Shown piece by piece: positions 27,001 through 35,144 of a stretch of 64,000 nucleotides of DNA. The notes under the pieces are model-generated. The model was not told the origin of the DNA. It saw nothing but the letters and a program-made list of their open reading frames with translations, and did no database searches. Each line of letters opens with the position of its first letter. The stretch's first letter is position 1. The DNA is taken from contig OZ253469.1 of NCBI GenBank assembly GCA_965261535.1, forward strand, positions 4,526,001 to 4,590,000. The letters are read 5' to 3'. Both the position numbers and the translations under genes were made by a program. This DNA comes from VXNE01 sp965261535 (GTDB lineage: Bacteria > Pseudomonadota > Gammaproteobacteria > Pseudomonadales > Azotimanducaceae).

Positions 27001-27203
27001 AGCGCAGCCGCAGTTCACGCGCTGCCGGGACGGCACTCCTGTACTGGGAAAGAAAGGCGCCGTTCGGAAGGACCAGGCCACACCTGATGACCTCGGCGGA
27101 AGAGGGGGCGAGAACGGGCCGCACGGGCTGGCCGACCCCGAATTCGATGCGCGAAGTGGAGCCGTCCACGGCGTTCGCCCTGCGCATCGCCAGGAGAGAC
27201 TGA
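23997..27203 (+). CDS. DrmA-like SF2 helicase
   Basis: 1068 residues, with AGGAGG ten bases before the ATG. Contains LDLLWFPTGGGKTEAYLALT (Walker A near 432-440), a Zn-ribbon insertion (CPVCGHE ... CKNRDC, about 547-577), the DEAH-box variant IQDELHLISGPLG near 634, KVIGSTATIG (motif III) and QASSRVGRGLHGLVVTLYNF (motif VI) near 876. This is the pattern of DrmA, the helicase of DISARM systems, which restrict incoming phage DNA. The N-terminal 380 residues are largely beta and resemble no named domain I know. Followed by the DrmB-like gene after a single base. Confidence 0.85.
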   Translation: MNGKPDNSGERAEVIRLVRALLLGPLAEDETIASAPADTYLTGILWPEGAPLASIEDDQQDGAPANEDGEADAGVPGYRTVRPCTIGLTFAADADAPVVVSLGSTARYVPVEGETREGEASGRHWRRVALNYRREIPLDCPPRWSTHDFQGPDGKAVHDPELCLHVRRRVDGMRQVITATLINRSVETDDRSRDELCLFQAGLEVRAADREGAGAIRARPAILSAAADEDTRSAALLYRDVREYAVGHGVAAKWERSAAGSVDCVGTTWLPEATVKGTIAAAHPMLRGFLGDHPKALRASWLARADKRGEVTGVLRSFVAEYGRWIRETLEARLAGIPEGMHDAAERNLALCVKARQRMNHGVASLEQDDNAWRAFVLANMAMNRQAGYDAKGDRKGALTWRPFQLAYMLLVLRGLVRPDDDDRDCLDLLWFPTGGGKTEAYLALTAFQIFFRRLEDAGRRDRGGVDVLMRYTLRLLTVQQFQRAASVICACDAIRRERDDLGDAAISLGLYVGGEATPNRIRDARDALREEKNGLEPRSTPRQLLDCPVCGHELPPSAYNEARDGAGIEIRCKNRDCETAGEAIPVHTVDDYIYASPPSLIIGTIDKFAQLPRRNDIRALFGLDGGLRPGLIIQDELHLISGPLGSIAGLYETVIDLICTDGGIRPKVIGSTATIGQAGRQVRALFDRNVLQFPPSGFDASDSFFAVRDEDGADRIYLGLSSAGRSPKFALQATMAVLLQIAGHRKDAGAPVDLLDPFWTAVVYFNSLRELGGAHVLVQDDIPRHMAFLASRFGDAVRQLEAEAIELSSRVASRDLPEHLNQLNVGLSGTGADPFASLPRDVVLASNMISVGVDVSRLGLILVNGQPKSTAEYIQASSRVGRGLHGLVVTLYNFGRPRDVSHFEHFLAYHGALYRNVEATSVTPWAPRARDKALHAVAAAAVRHLVADMDDEEAARDFDPSDPAVRAVLEAIGHRARSASNDIEGDDSASDLQGIIRKWGERSRSSRAAGTALLYWERKAPFGRTRPHLMTSAEEGARTGRTGWPTPNSMREVEPSTAFALRIARRD

Positions 27204-27204
27204 G

Positions 27205-29106
27205 GTGGCATGGAATAGCGCCAGGGGACGTTCGGCCGCTGTTCCGACCGATGGTGTCGAGCCGCTCGGCAGCGTCCGTCGTTCGCAGCTGGTGTCGAGT
27301 TTCGGGATCGGCGCCATTGTCGATCTGGAAAAGGGTTCGTTCATGCCCATGGGACTCGAGGATTGGGAGCCGGCTACACGCTTTCCTTCGCTGCGTATCG
27401 GGGAACCGCGCCTGCAGGGCATGCTGGGGGTCAGCCACTTTCGCCTCGGTCCGGTGAAGGAAGACGTTCCTGGTACGAGAATGGTTCGCGCCAGGAGCGT
27501 AGCGCCCGCTGTCCGGTTCCCGGAGTGGCATGAATGTCCAAGGTGCCACCGGATTGGCCGGCAGAATGCACCGTTCGAACTGGCCGCGGACGGCGGGCGT
27601 CTGGAATGCCATGCCCATGGGGCTGCAGTGCACACGACCCCGGTGCGCTTCGTGCTGGCGTGCAGGCGTGGCCACATCGAGGACTTTCCCTGGGCATGGT
27701 GGGCGCACCGCGACAGACCTGGGGGTGTCTGCGATGCGCCGAGCCTGCGCCTCGGTTCCTACGGAGTTTCCGCATCGTTGGCGGATCTCTACGTTCGTTG
27801 TGTCGCCTGCGGGACGAAGGAACGACCGGTGCAGCAGTCACTGGGCGACGCGTTTAGGCCCGAAGCGCTCCGTGGCTATTCCTGTTCAGGATTTCGTCCA
27901 TGGCTTTTCGACCGGGAGGAAGGCTGCGACGAGGCGGTGCGTGCAATGCAGCGCGGTGCTTCCAACGTTCATTTCGGCGTGGTCTGTTCTTCCCTTTCGA
28001 TTCCGCCTGCTTCGGAAGCGGTTAGCCAAATCGTTCTGGAATATCGCAACGTGCTCGACGCGGTGCCGGAAGACACCCTTCCGACTGTGCTCGAAGGACT
28101 GGCGCCAGAACACGGCGTAACTGCCGAACAGATGCTTTCGGCGTATCGCCAGTTGCGTACGATAGAAGCCGACGGGAGGACGCTGACCGAGGGACATGCC
28201 CGGATGGAGGAGTACGCGGCTCTTTCCGAGGACCGGGAAGATCCGGTGGTGAGCGGAGTGGTCCCGGAGTTCCGCAACCGGGTGGCGGAGTCGCCGCCGT
28301 CGCTGGCGCGCTGGTTCGAACTGGTGGGCGCGGCTTCCCGTTTGCGCGAGGTTCGCGCCCTTGCCGGCTTTTCCCGAATCGAACCCTATCCGGTTGCCGC
28401 CGAGCGGGTGAATCAGGCGGTTCGGGATGGTCTGGTGTCCCCACTGTCGAAGTCGCCGCGCAACTGGCTGCCGGCCGCCGAGATTCGTGGCGAAGGCGTT
28501 TTCTTCCGGTTCCGCACGGGTGCCGTCGATGCTTGGGTCGATGCGAATCCGGGGCTGAAGCGACGGGTGGCGGCCCTTGAGGCCCGTAGCCGTCACATGG
28601 CGGAGCAACGCGAGTTCGACCGAAGCTACGCGATTACGGCCCGCCTGCTTCTCGTTCACTCGTTCGCGCACGCGGTTATCCGCCAGATCAGCGTGGAGTG
28701 CGGCTACTCGGCGTCTGCCTTGCGGGAACGGCTGTACGTGAGCAAGCCCGATGGAACGCTGCCGGCGATGAACGGAGTGTTGATCTATACGGGGTCGCCG
28801 GACTCGGAAGGGAGCCTGGGGGGCTTGGTCCGGCTCGCCGAACCGGAACTTCTGGAGCCGATCGTGCAAAGGACTCTGGACAGTGTGCGCTGGTGCGGAA
28901 GCGATCCTGTATGTATCGAGACGGATGTCGAGCAGTCGGGGGAGCGCGTAAGCGGGGCGGCCTGCCACTGCTGCCTGCTGCTGCCCGAGACAGCCTGCGA
29001 GAAATTCAATCGCGAGCTGGACCGGGCGGTACTCGTGGGAGACGCGGAAGGCACCTTCGCCGGCTACTTCGGCGACGTGATCGGGGAAACCGGTTGGCCG
29101 TCCTGA
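27205..29106 (+). CDS. DrmB-like DUF1998 protein
   Basis: 633 residues from a GTG. Opens with VRRSQLVSSFGIGAIVDLEK, the N-terminal signature of DrmB. Zn-binding cysteines in WHECPRCHRIG near 110 and in YVRCVACGTKE. C-terminal DUF1998: LLLVHSFAHAVIRQISVECG, GVLIYTGSPDSEGSLGGLV, CGSDPVCI and the final cluster CHCCLLLPETAC near 590. In DISARM, DrmB binds DrmA and helps load it on invading DNA. Here it directly follows the DrmA-like gene and overlaps the NERD gene. Intact. Confidence 0.87.
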   Translation: MAWNSARGRSAAVPTDGVEPLGSVRRSQLVSSFGIGAIVDLEKGSFMPMGLEDWEPATRFPSLRIGEPRLQGMLGVSHFRLGPVKEDVPGTRMVRARSVAPAVRFPEWHECPRCHRIGRQNAPFELAADGGRLECHAHGAAVHTTPVRFVLACRRGHIEDFPWAWWAHRDRPGGVCDAPSLRLGSYGVSASLADLYVRCVACGTKERPVQQSLGDAFRPEALRGYSCSGFRPWLFDREEGCDEAVRAMQRGASNVHFGVVCSSLSIPPASEAVSQIVLEYRNVLDAVPEDTLPTVLEGLAPEHGVTAEQMLSAYRQLRTIEADGRTLTEGHARMEEYAALSEDREDPVVSGVVPEFRNRVAESPPSLARWFELVGAASRLREVRALAGFSRIEPYPVAAERVNQAVRDGLVSPLSKSPRNWLPAAEIRGEGVFFRFRTGAVDAWVDANPGLKRRVAALEARSRHMAEQREFDRSYAITARLLLVHSFAHAVIRQISVECGYSASALRERLYVSKPDGTLPAMNGVLIYTGSPDSEGSLGGLVRLAEPELLEPIVQRTLDSVRWCGSDPVCIETDVEQSGERVSGAACHCCLLLPETACEKFNRELDRAVLVGDAEGTFAGYFGDVIGETGWPS

Positions 29107-30833
29107 TACCCGACGTACCCAAGGACTGTCCGAACAGCGAGCGGCACGTATACGCACGGCTCGGTCGTGAGCTGCCGGACAGCTGGATCGTGCTTCACTC
29201 GCTCGGTCTTGCCGGCCACGAGAGCAAGATCTGGGGAGAGGCGGACATTGTGATCCTGTCCGAACGGGGCGTCTTCGCCCTGGAAGTCAAGGGAGGTAAC
29301 GTTGCTTGTGTCGACGGAGTCTGGACCTACAGCGGCGACTTCGGCAGCTTCGAGAAGCGCGAGAGCCCGTGGGCACAGGCAATGGGCGCGCTGGGCGCGA
29401 TTCGCCAAGAGCTACGAACCGCAAGGCCGGGCTTTCGCGATGTTCTGTTCGGTTTCGGGGTGGTCATGCCGTACACAACCTTCACGGCGACGGGTCTCGA
29501 GATCATTCCCGAGGTTCTTGTCGATCGACGGTCTTTCCGGCAGTCGATGATGCAGTACGTCAGTTCTCTGGAGAGACACTGGAACGCCGACCACGTGCGG
29601 AAGCGGGGCCGCGAGCCCAGGGGGCTGACTGCGAAGGAAATACGCGAGGCACGACAGGTGCTCCGTCCCGATCTTGAGACCGCACTCAGCCTGGGCGGAT
29701 ACCTGACCGGGGTGGACGACCGCCTGGTGCACCTTACCAACGAACAGATCCGCGCTTCGCGAAGGATGGCGGCCAATCCGCGAACGGTGGTTCGCGGCGC
29801 GGCCGGAACAGGCAAGTCGGTCATCGCGCTGGACCGCGCCCGTCAACAGGGCGCAGCGGGTCGGGACGTGGTGTACCTGTGCTTCAACAGGCTGCTCGCC
29901 GGCCATGTAGAGGCCGGTCTCGAGCGGGCGGTAAGTGCGCAGTCGGTGCAGGTGCATCATGTGCATGCGCTGTACCACGCGCTGATCGAGGATGCCGGCC
30001 TCCTTCCCCGACTGCGGGACATGGACGCAAACGCGCCCGATTTCTTCAGCAGGGGATTTCCAGAACTCGCGTCCGAGGCACTGTGCGAGAAGTCCCACGC
30101 CGGTTGGGACGTGCTCGTGGTCGACGAAGCCCAGGATCTGCTGACTCCCGAACATCTGGATGTATTCGACCTGCTGCTTAGGGATGGCCTGAGCGGCGGC
30201 GGCTGGCACCTGTTTCTCGATCCGAAACAGAACATCTACGGAGAAGACGTCCAGTCGATGGTGGCTGGCCGGCTCGCGGCCTACTCGCCAACCTTCGACG
30301 ACCTTTTCGAGAATTGCCGCAACACGCGCCAGGTGGCCGTCCAGACGTCGATTGTCTCGGGGATCGACCTGCCCGTAACGGGTGCGGCCGATGGGCCCGA
30401 TACCGGAGTGCACTACTATGTGACGCAAGAGGAGGCGGTTCGGCTGATCGAGGAACTCATAGGGCAACTCGTCGATGCGCAGGTACGGCCCGACGACATC
30501 GCGATCCTCTCGACCCGACGCTTTGAGAATTCGCTCTTGGCGGGGTATCAACGTCTGGCCGGATTCCGCCTGCTCGAGGCGACGGGAAACGTGGAGCCTC
30601 GCAAGGGGGACCTGCTCTTCTCGACGATGCATGCCTTCAAGGGCTTGGAGCGGCAGACAATCGTGGCGGTCGACATGGCCGAGATAGGGGAGGACCACTG
30701 GTCCATGCTTCACTACACGGGGCTGTCTCGGGCGCGCGTCCTGCTGCACGTGTTCCTGCCCGTGGCAGCGAAAGGAAGTTACGAGAAACAGGCCCGCGCG
30801 TTCGGAGGTAGGCTGCAGGGTCCCGCGTCGTGA
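29094..30833 (+). CDS. NERD nuclease-like domain fused to SF1 helicase
   Basis: About 579 residues from a TTG at 29094, overlapping the DrmB-like gene by 13 nt (GGGGAAA ahead of it). Residues about 15-130 are a NERD domain with the PD-(D/E)XK-like core GEADIVILSERGVFALEVKG (acidic residues near 49, E-x-K near 63). Then a UvrD/Rep-type motor: VVRGAAGTGKSVIALDRA near 230, VLVVDEAQDLLTPEHLD near 343, LFLDPKQNIYG, a late FSTMHAFKGLERQTIVAVD and YTGLSRARVLLHVF. It probably couples DNA translocation to cleavage. It takes the place that drmC (a PLD nuclease) holds in classical DISARM, so it may be the system's nuclease; that is inference. Confidence 0.8.
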   Translation: MAVLIPDVPKDCPNSERHVYARLGRELPDSWIVLHSLGLAGHESKIWGEADIVILSERGVFALEVKGGNVACVDGVWTYSGDFGSFEKRESPWAQAMGALGAIRQELRTARPGFRDVLFGFGVVMPYTTFTATGLEIIPEVLVDRRSFRQSMMQYVSSLERHWNADHVRKRGREPRGLTAKEIREARQVLRPDLETALSLGGYLTGVDDRLVHLTNEQIRASRRMAANPRTVVRGAAGTGKSVIALDRARQQGAAGRDVVYLCFNRLLAGHVEAGLERAVSAQSVQVHHVHALYHALIEDAGLLPRLRDMDANAPDFFSRGFPELASEALCEKSHAGWDVLVVDEAQDLLTPEHLDVFDLLLRDGLSGGGWHLFLDPKQNIYGEDVQSMVAGRLAAYSPTFDDLFENCRNTRQVAVQTSIVSGIDLPVTGAADGPDTGVHYYVTQEEAVRLIEELIGQLVDAQVRPDDIAILSTRRFENSLLAGYQRLAGFRLLEATGNVEPRKGDLLFSTMHAFKGLERQTIVAVDMAEIGEDHWSMLHYTGLSRARVLLHVFLPVAAKGSYEKQARAFGGRLQGPAS

Positions 30834-30902
30834 CGGATTCGCCTGCCTACGCTTCGGATCACGTCGATACCAATCGTTTCAGAAACGACGTCCAGCGCGC
30901 CC

Positions 30903-31200
30903 TCAGGGCACTTCGAGACGGCCGCGTCTTGCCGGGGATGCGCAGTCGTACGCCATTGAAACTCCCGTAGCCGGCAGGTTCAGCCTTCGGGTGAACCCCA
31001 ACTTCCATCGAGTCTGGCTCGATGCCCAGAAGTCCACCCACTGCTGCATGAGCGTCCTGCGGCGCTCGAACAGGTCGCTGCGCCGATACGCTGCCTCGAC
31101 GCGGTCGCCGTTGACGTGCGCCAGGGCGAGCTCGCAAACCTCCCGCGGTGCCTCGGTGCACTCCGCCGCCCCCGCCGACCGGGACCGCCGCCGCGCACCG
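30903..31200 (-). pseudogene. P4-type tyrosine integrase, C-terminal fragment
   Basis: On the minus strand the frame reads EVCELALAHVNGDRVEAAYR then RSDLFERRRTLMQQWVDFWA, the C-terminus of P4-family integrases including the catalytic Tyr in AAYRRSD. It runs on to a stop at 30903. Upstream of about 31200 the similarity ends; the Arg and His box residues are missing. The fragment lies 3.6 kb from a tRNA-Ser gene, the usual target of such integrases, so it probably records arrival of part of the island. The rest of 30834-31451 shows no gene. Confidence 0.7.
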
Positions 31201-31451
31201 CTGCGAAGCAGCTCGGTGAGGGGAAAGGAATCTCTGCGGGTGCCGACAACGACACCACATTTGGTTGCTTACGTGCGGGGTGCTCGATTTTCTGGAACCT
31301 GAAATCGCAAACCCGATTTTAGCAGAGCCAATCCGCGTGACTCGACTCACCTGTACACCACTATCGGCGATAGCTTTCAGTTCGATCTGGCCTGGGATTA
31401 TTGTAGACTCGGATTCAATGCGACGCGGAAGATCGAACCAAGGATAGAGAT

Positions 31452-33068
31452 GTGAACGGTACCTCGGTAGCTAGGCTTTCTCGCGACACCGGCATACCTA
31501 TCGATGCTCTTCTCTATCACTTAGGCGAACTCAATATCGCCGCACGGGACAAAGAGAGCTTAGTGAGCGGTAACGATCAGCTCCGACTTCTGCAGCGGCT
31601 TCGTGCAATTGATGCTGGTGCCTCAACACGAGATTCCGTTGCACTGACTGCGATCGAGCAAGCATCTACGCTGTCCGAATTGAACGGTCTTCTTACAAAG
31701 GCTATGGCGTCCCGCCAGATACAGGCCTTGGTAAAGGGAAACAGACTCGATGCGGTAGTTGATCGTATTCTCGAATTGGAGCGCCGGCGCGGCGATGGTG
31801 ACGAAATCCTCTCGGCTGCAGCGTTGCAACGCCTCTCCGCTGTAATTCGTGGAGATCGTCGGTTAACGGTTCTCGCCCGTATTTCAGATGCGATTACACG
31901 TGAACCGTCACCGATCGATGCTCTACCTGACGCGGATACCAAGACCTATGCCGCTGCGGCGTTAGCTCAAGTCGAACAGCCGTGGCTAGATGCCTACTTG
32001 GCGAGAGAAGCCGTTTCGATTGACACTGCCGACAACGCTCGTCGCGAATTGCTTCAGCTGGGTCTCCGGCGTACGGGCAACATCGCTACTTGGGTAGGCG
32101 CTCTAACGGACCAAGCCGACTCCATCAGGAGCCTATCTTCGACAGTAAGACAAAGGCGAGTTCGCCGGCTATTCGTATGCGCTCGAGATGTTGTGCAGGA
32201 ATCTCGGTATCCAATCGGAAACGACGTCGGTTTGGAATTGGCCAATTGTCTTAGGCGTTTCTTTGGATCAATAGACCAGAGCCAATTTGATGAACAAACG
32301 ATCTTCGAATCGATCGACCATCTGCTTTCCGTGCTCCAAAGGGCAATTGAGCTTCGATTTTCGGTCGCTATGCAGCCAGATTCGTATCGTCTATTAGGGC
32401 AGGCGCGGCAGAGCCTTGGCGTAGGAGTGTGGGGGAGGTTTAGCCGAAATTCGGCGGTCCTTCCACAAATTCGGACGCTTTTATTGGAGGCGATACTTGT
32501 ATTGGCAAGACAGAATCGGACCGATAGGGAACTTGTAGATGTGCTTGCGCGTGCATATCGAGATCGCCGACAGGCGGCGTCCGCAGTAAAAAGGCAATTC
32601 AAGGAAGCACGGGATTTAGATCCCCAGACTGAAGATTGGTGGTCAAATTTGGGGAAGGTATCGCGTCCGCAGCAGGCTTCCGTGCACAAGGTTGGTACCA
32701 CGGAGGACTTCGAAATAGCCGTTGCTCTTATCGAGATCGACCGGATTCGAGAGGCAATGGAAAAGATGGGAAGCGCAATGGTGCCCCTGCTGGAGATTTC
32801 GGACCCGGTACTAGCGTCTACCGCCCGTATCGCCGTTGCGGGTTACCGAGAGGTCGATCAGACAATGCGACGTCTTGCGCGAATGCGTCGATTGGTTAGC
32901 ACTGATTGGGTCGGGGAAGTCGTCGAATACAACCCATTGCAACACGAATTGATTGGCGGTCATACCTCGGGTGTTCGGCGAGTCAAAGTAGTACGTGAAG
33001 GAGTAGAGAAGGATTTCAGGGGCAGGCGAAGGATGTTGGTTAAGCCATGGGTCGAGAAAGCGGAATAG
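31452..33068 (+). CDS. IF2N-like N-terminus, helical protein with GrpE-like tail, unknown
   Basis: 538 residues from a GTG preceded by AAGGATAGAG. Not a named family. Residues 1-50 (VARLSRDTGIPIDALLYHLG ELNIAARDKESL) resemble the small IF2_N/HTH fold. The middle 400 residues are alpha-helical with many Arg/Glu pairs. The C-terminus (EYNPLQHELIGG, VRRVKVVREGVEKD, MLVKPWVEKAE) resembles the beta-domain end of GrpE nucleotide-exchange factors. The next gene, 9 nt downstream, is an Hsp70-like ATPase, so an exchange-factor or co-chaperone role is a reasonable guess. Base composition is visibly more AT-rich than the flanks, pointing to separate acquisition. Confidence 0.6.
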   Translation: MNGTSVARLSRDTGIPIDALLYHLGELNIAARDKESLVSGNDQLRLLQRLRAIDAGASTRDSVALTAIEQASTLSELNGLLTKAMASRQIQALVKGNRLDAVVDRILELERRRGDGDEILSAAALQRLSAVIRGDRRLTVLARISDAITREPSPIDALPDADTKTYAAAALAQVEQPWLDAYLAREAVSIDTADNARRELLQLGLRRTGNIATWVGALTDQADSIRSLSSTVRQRRVRRLFVCARDVVQESRYPIGNDVGLELANCLRRFFGSIDQSQFDEQTIFESIDHLLSVLQRAIELRFSVAMQPDSYRLLGQARQSLGVGVWGRFSRNSAVLPQIRTLLLEAILVLARQNRTDRELVDVLARAYRDRRQAASAVKRQFKEARDLDPQTEDWWSNLGKVSRPQQASVHKVGTTEDFEIAVALIEIDRIREAMEKMGSAMVPLLEISDPVLASTARIAVAGYREVDQTMRRLARMRRLVSTDWVGEVVEYNPLQHELIGGHTSGVRRVKVVREGVEKDFRGRRRMLVKPWVEKAE

Positions 33069-33077
33069 AGAAGTCAA

Positions 33078-34748
33078 ATGGAAGTATTTGAGGCAAGCAT
33101 CCTCTTGAGCAATTTGATCAATCGCATAGAGGAGAAGGGTGAGGACGGTAGGGGGACCCTGCCAGGTGCCATAACAGCGGACGAAATTGCCGCTCTTCGT
33201 TTTGCCCTGACAACTTTGCAAGGGTCCACTACGGCCCCCCCTGTGGAAGCCAAAAGAACGCCTGCGCATGCAGAGCCGTCTCTGGAGCAATTGGATGAGC
33301 CTTCCGATATCGGACTGAACCTTTCGGCCCTCGCAGCTGACTCCCCGGCATCAAATGTAAGGTTTTGTCTCGACTTTGGCACTGCGATGTCAAAGGCGAC
33401 TCTTGTGCGAGAAACGGATGACGGATCTGAAGAGGTTGACGTTCTTAACCTAGGTGTTCCCGGAGAACAGGAGCTAATCGATGAACAAATGCTGATTTCG
33501 TCTATCTTCATCGATCAATCCGGCTCCATTTGGTTTGGCCGAAAGGCGGTCGACAAGTCCTTACAGGAGGGGTCTGACGGTACACACCAAAGGGTAGATA
33601 GCATCAAGCGTAGACTCTCGGAAGATGGTTGGGATGAAAGAGTCATCGCGCTATACAACCCCACTGCTGAGACTGTGACCTATGGCGAACTCATTCTAGC
33701 CTATCTCACATTTTTGACTTGGGCCGCCAACCGGTGTCTTGAAGAACTTGGTTACTCGCCGTTGCTCAGTCGACGTTTTGCGATGCCATGTTTCGAAGGA
33801 CAACAAAAACGCCGGGAGTTTGTCGACAGACTTGGAAAGGCTGTCGGAGATGCCCAAGTTCTTGCTGATACTTTTGGAGAGGGTTTGACACAGGGCCTGG
33901 CGCTCCAGGACTTCCTTAGAGTGAGCCGGGCACTGCGCCAACAAAACCTCGAGTACGTTTTTGTAGACGAGGACGTTACGGAACCGATGGGCGTCGCTGG
34001 ATCGATACCAAGCGATGGATCCTCCTTGGACCACTTGGTCCTAGTCGTGGACGTTGGGGCAGGCACAAGTGACCTTGGGCTGTATCGCATTCATGTGGAT
34101 CCTAAAGAGTCCACGTACGTAGCACGTGAGGTCGAGCAGTCCACTAGGGTGCTTACCGAGGCGGGAGACCACTTGGACAATTTACTAACCCAATTCGTGC
34201 TTGTGAAGGCCGGTATCAAGCCTAACGATCCGAATATTGAAGGGATTTTGGGTCAGCTTCGTCTTCGTATACGCGAGTACAAGGAGAGTCTCTTCCGTGA
34301 AGGTACTGTCTTCGTTGCCCTTTCTGGTAGCCCGAATCGCACCGGAGTGGACATCGAGTTGGAGGAGTTTTGTGATCATGGTGCAGTACGCCAATTTGGT
34401 GAATCGTTAAAGACAGCTATCACTGGTATTCTGGAGTCGGTAGATGATAGTTGGGTAGATTGGATAAGGGCTCATCCAACCCGACGACTTGTGATGGTAT
34501 TGGCCGGTGGAGGCTCTGAAATGCCCATGGTGCGAAATCTGGCAGACGAACCGTGGACGGTAAGCGGCAAAGAGGTCCAAGTTCAGAAAGCCGTCTCAAT
34601 ACCCCAGTGGCTTGACCAACAACTGGAAGACATCTATCCGAGAATCGCCGTCTCTCTCGGGGGTGCCCGAAGAAATCTGATTAAGGAGACAATAGCGACA
34701 ATCACGGCCGGTGACGTCGGTGTACCCGGGAAGTTAGGAGTCTACTAG
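33078..34748 (+). CDS. Hsp70/actin-fold ATPase
   Basis: 556 residues. After about 95 variable residues comes the actin/Hsp70 ATPase core: phosphate-1 motif VRFCLDFGTAMSKATLV near 95, phosphate-2 motif LVVDVGAGTSDLGLYRI near 318 and adenosine motif VLAGGGSEMPMVRNLAD near 475. There is no typical Hsp70 substrate-binding domain and no C-terminal EEVD; the chain ends about 60 residues after the adenosine motif. It pairs with the GrpE-tail gene upstream (9-nt gap) and shares its AT-richer composition. ATP-dependent remodelling of a client is expected. A defence role is suggested only by the setting. Confidence 0.75.
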   Translation: MEVFEASILLSNLINRIEEKGEDGRGTLPGAITADEIAALRFALTTLQGSTTAPPVEAKRTPAHAEPSLEQLDEPSDIGLNLSALAADSPASNVRFCLDFGTAMSKATLVRETDDGSEEVDVLNLGVPGEQELIDEQMLISSIFIDQSGSIWFGRKAVDKSLQEGSDGTHQRVDSIKRRLSEDGWDERVIALYNPTAETVTYGELILAYLTFLTWAANRCLEELGYSPLLSRRFAMPCFEGQQKRREFVDRLGKAVGDAQVLADTFGEGLTQGLALQDFLRVSRALRQQNLEYVFVDEDVTEPMGVAGSIPSDGSSLDHLVLVVDVGAGTSDLGLYRIHVDPKESTYVAREVEQSTRVLTEAGDHLDNLLTQFVLVKAGIKPNDPNIEGILGQLRLRIREYKESLFREGTVFVALSGSPNRTGVDIELEEFCDHGAVRQFGESLKTAITGILESVDDSWVDWIRAHPTRRLVMVLAGGGSEMPMVRNLADEPWTVSGKEVQVQKAVSIPQWLDQQLEDIYPRIAVSLGGARRNLIKETIATITAGDVGVPGKLGVY

Positions 34749-34846
34749 CGATGGTCGTGCGCAATTGACGTCATTGCCAGTCCACTTGGAACGTCGATCT
34801 AGGCGATGAACATCAGATCACGTCTCCAGAATGGACCCTGAGCAAG

Positions 34847-34934
34847 TGGCGGAGGGGCAGGGATTCGAACCCTGGGAGGCGTTACCCTCGCTGGTTTTCA
34901 AGACCAGTGCTTTCGACCACTCAGCCGCCCCTCC
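34847..34934 (-). tRNA. tRNA-Ser(TGA), copy 1
   Basis: 88 nt including an encoded CCA. Acceptor stem GGAGGGG/CCCCTCC, D-arm GCTGAGTGGTCGAAAGC, anticodon stem CTGGT/ACCAG around loop CTTGAAA (anticodon TGA), long variable arm GAGGGTAACGCCTC typical of serine tRNAs, and T-arm CAGGGTTCGAATCCCTG. A near-identical copy lies 8.9 kb away. Confidence 0.95.
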
Positions 34935-35144
34935 GGAAGGGAGATTGTTTCGCCGTTGAAGTCGCGGCAATTTCACTGGCAATTTCGCGAGCAAACGGCC
35001 GAGTTCGGCATCTGGCTGATTGAACGGAAGCAGGATCATCATGGCGTCCGCAACGTCTTGCGCGCGGATTTGGCAGATCGCCCCATGAGAGTCCAACGAC
35101 GCCCATCGGTCCGGCGGATGGGCATCGCGATTCAAGAGGCTTGA

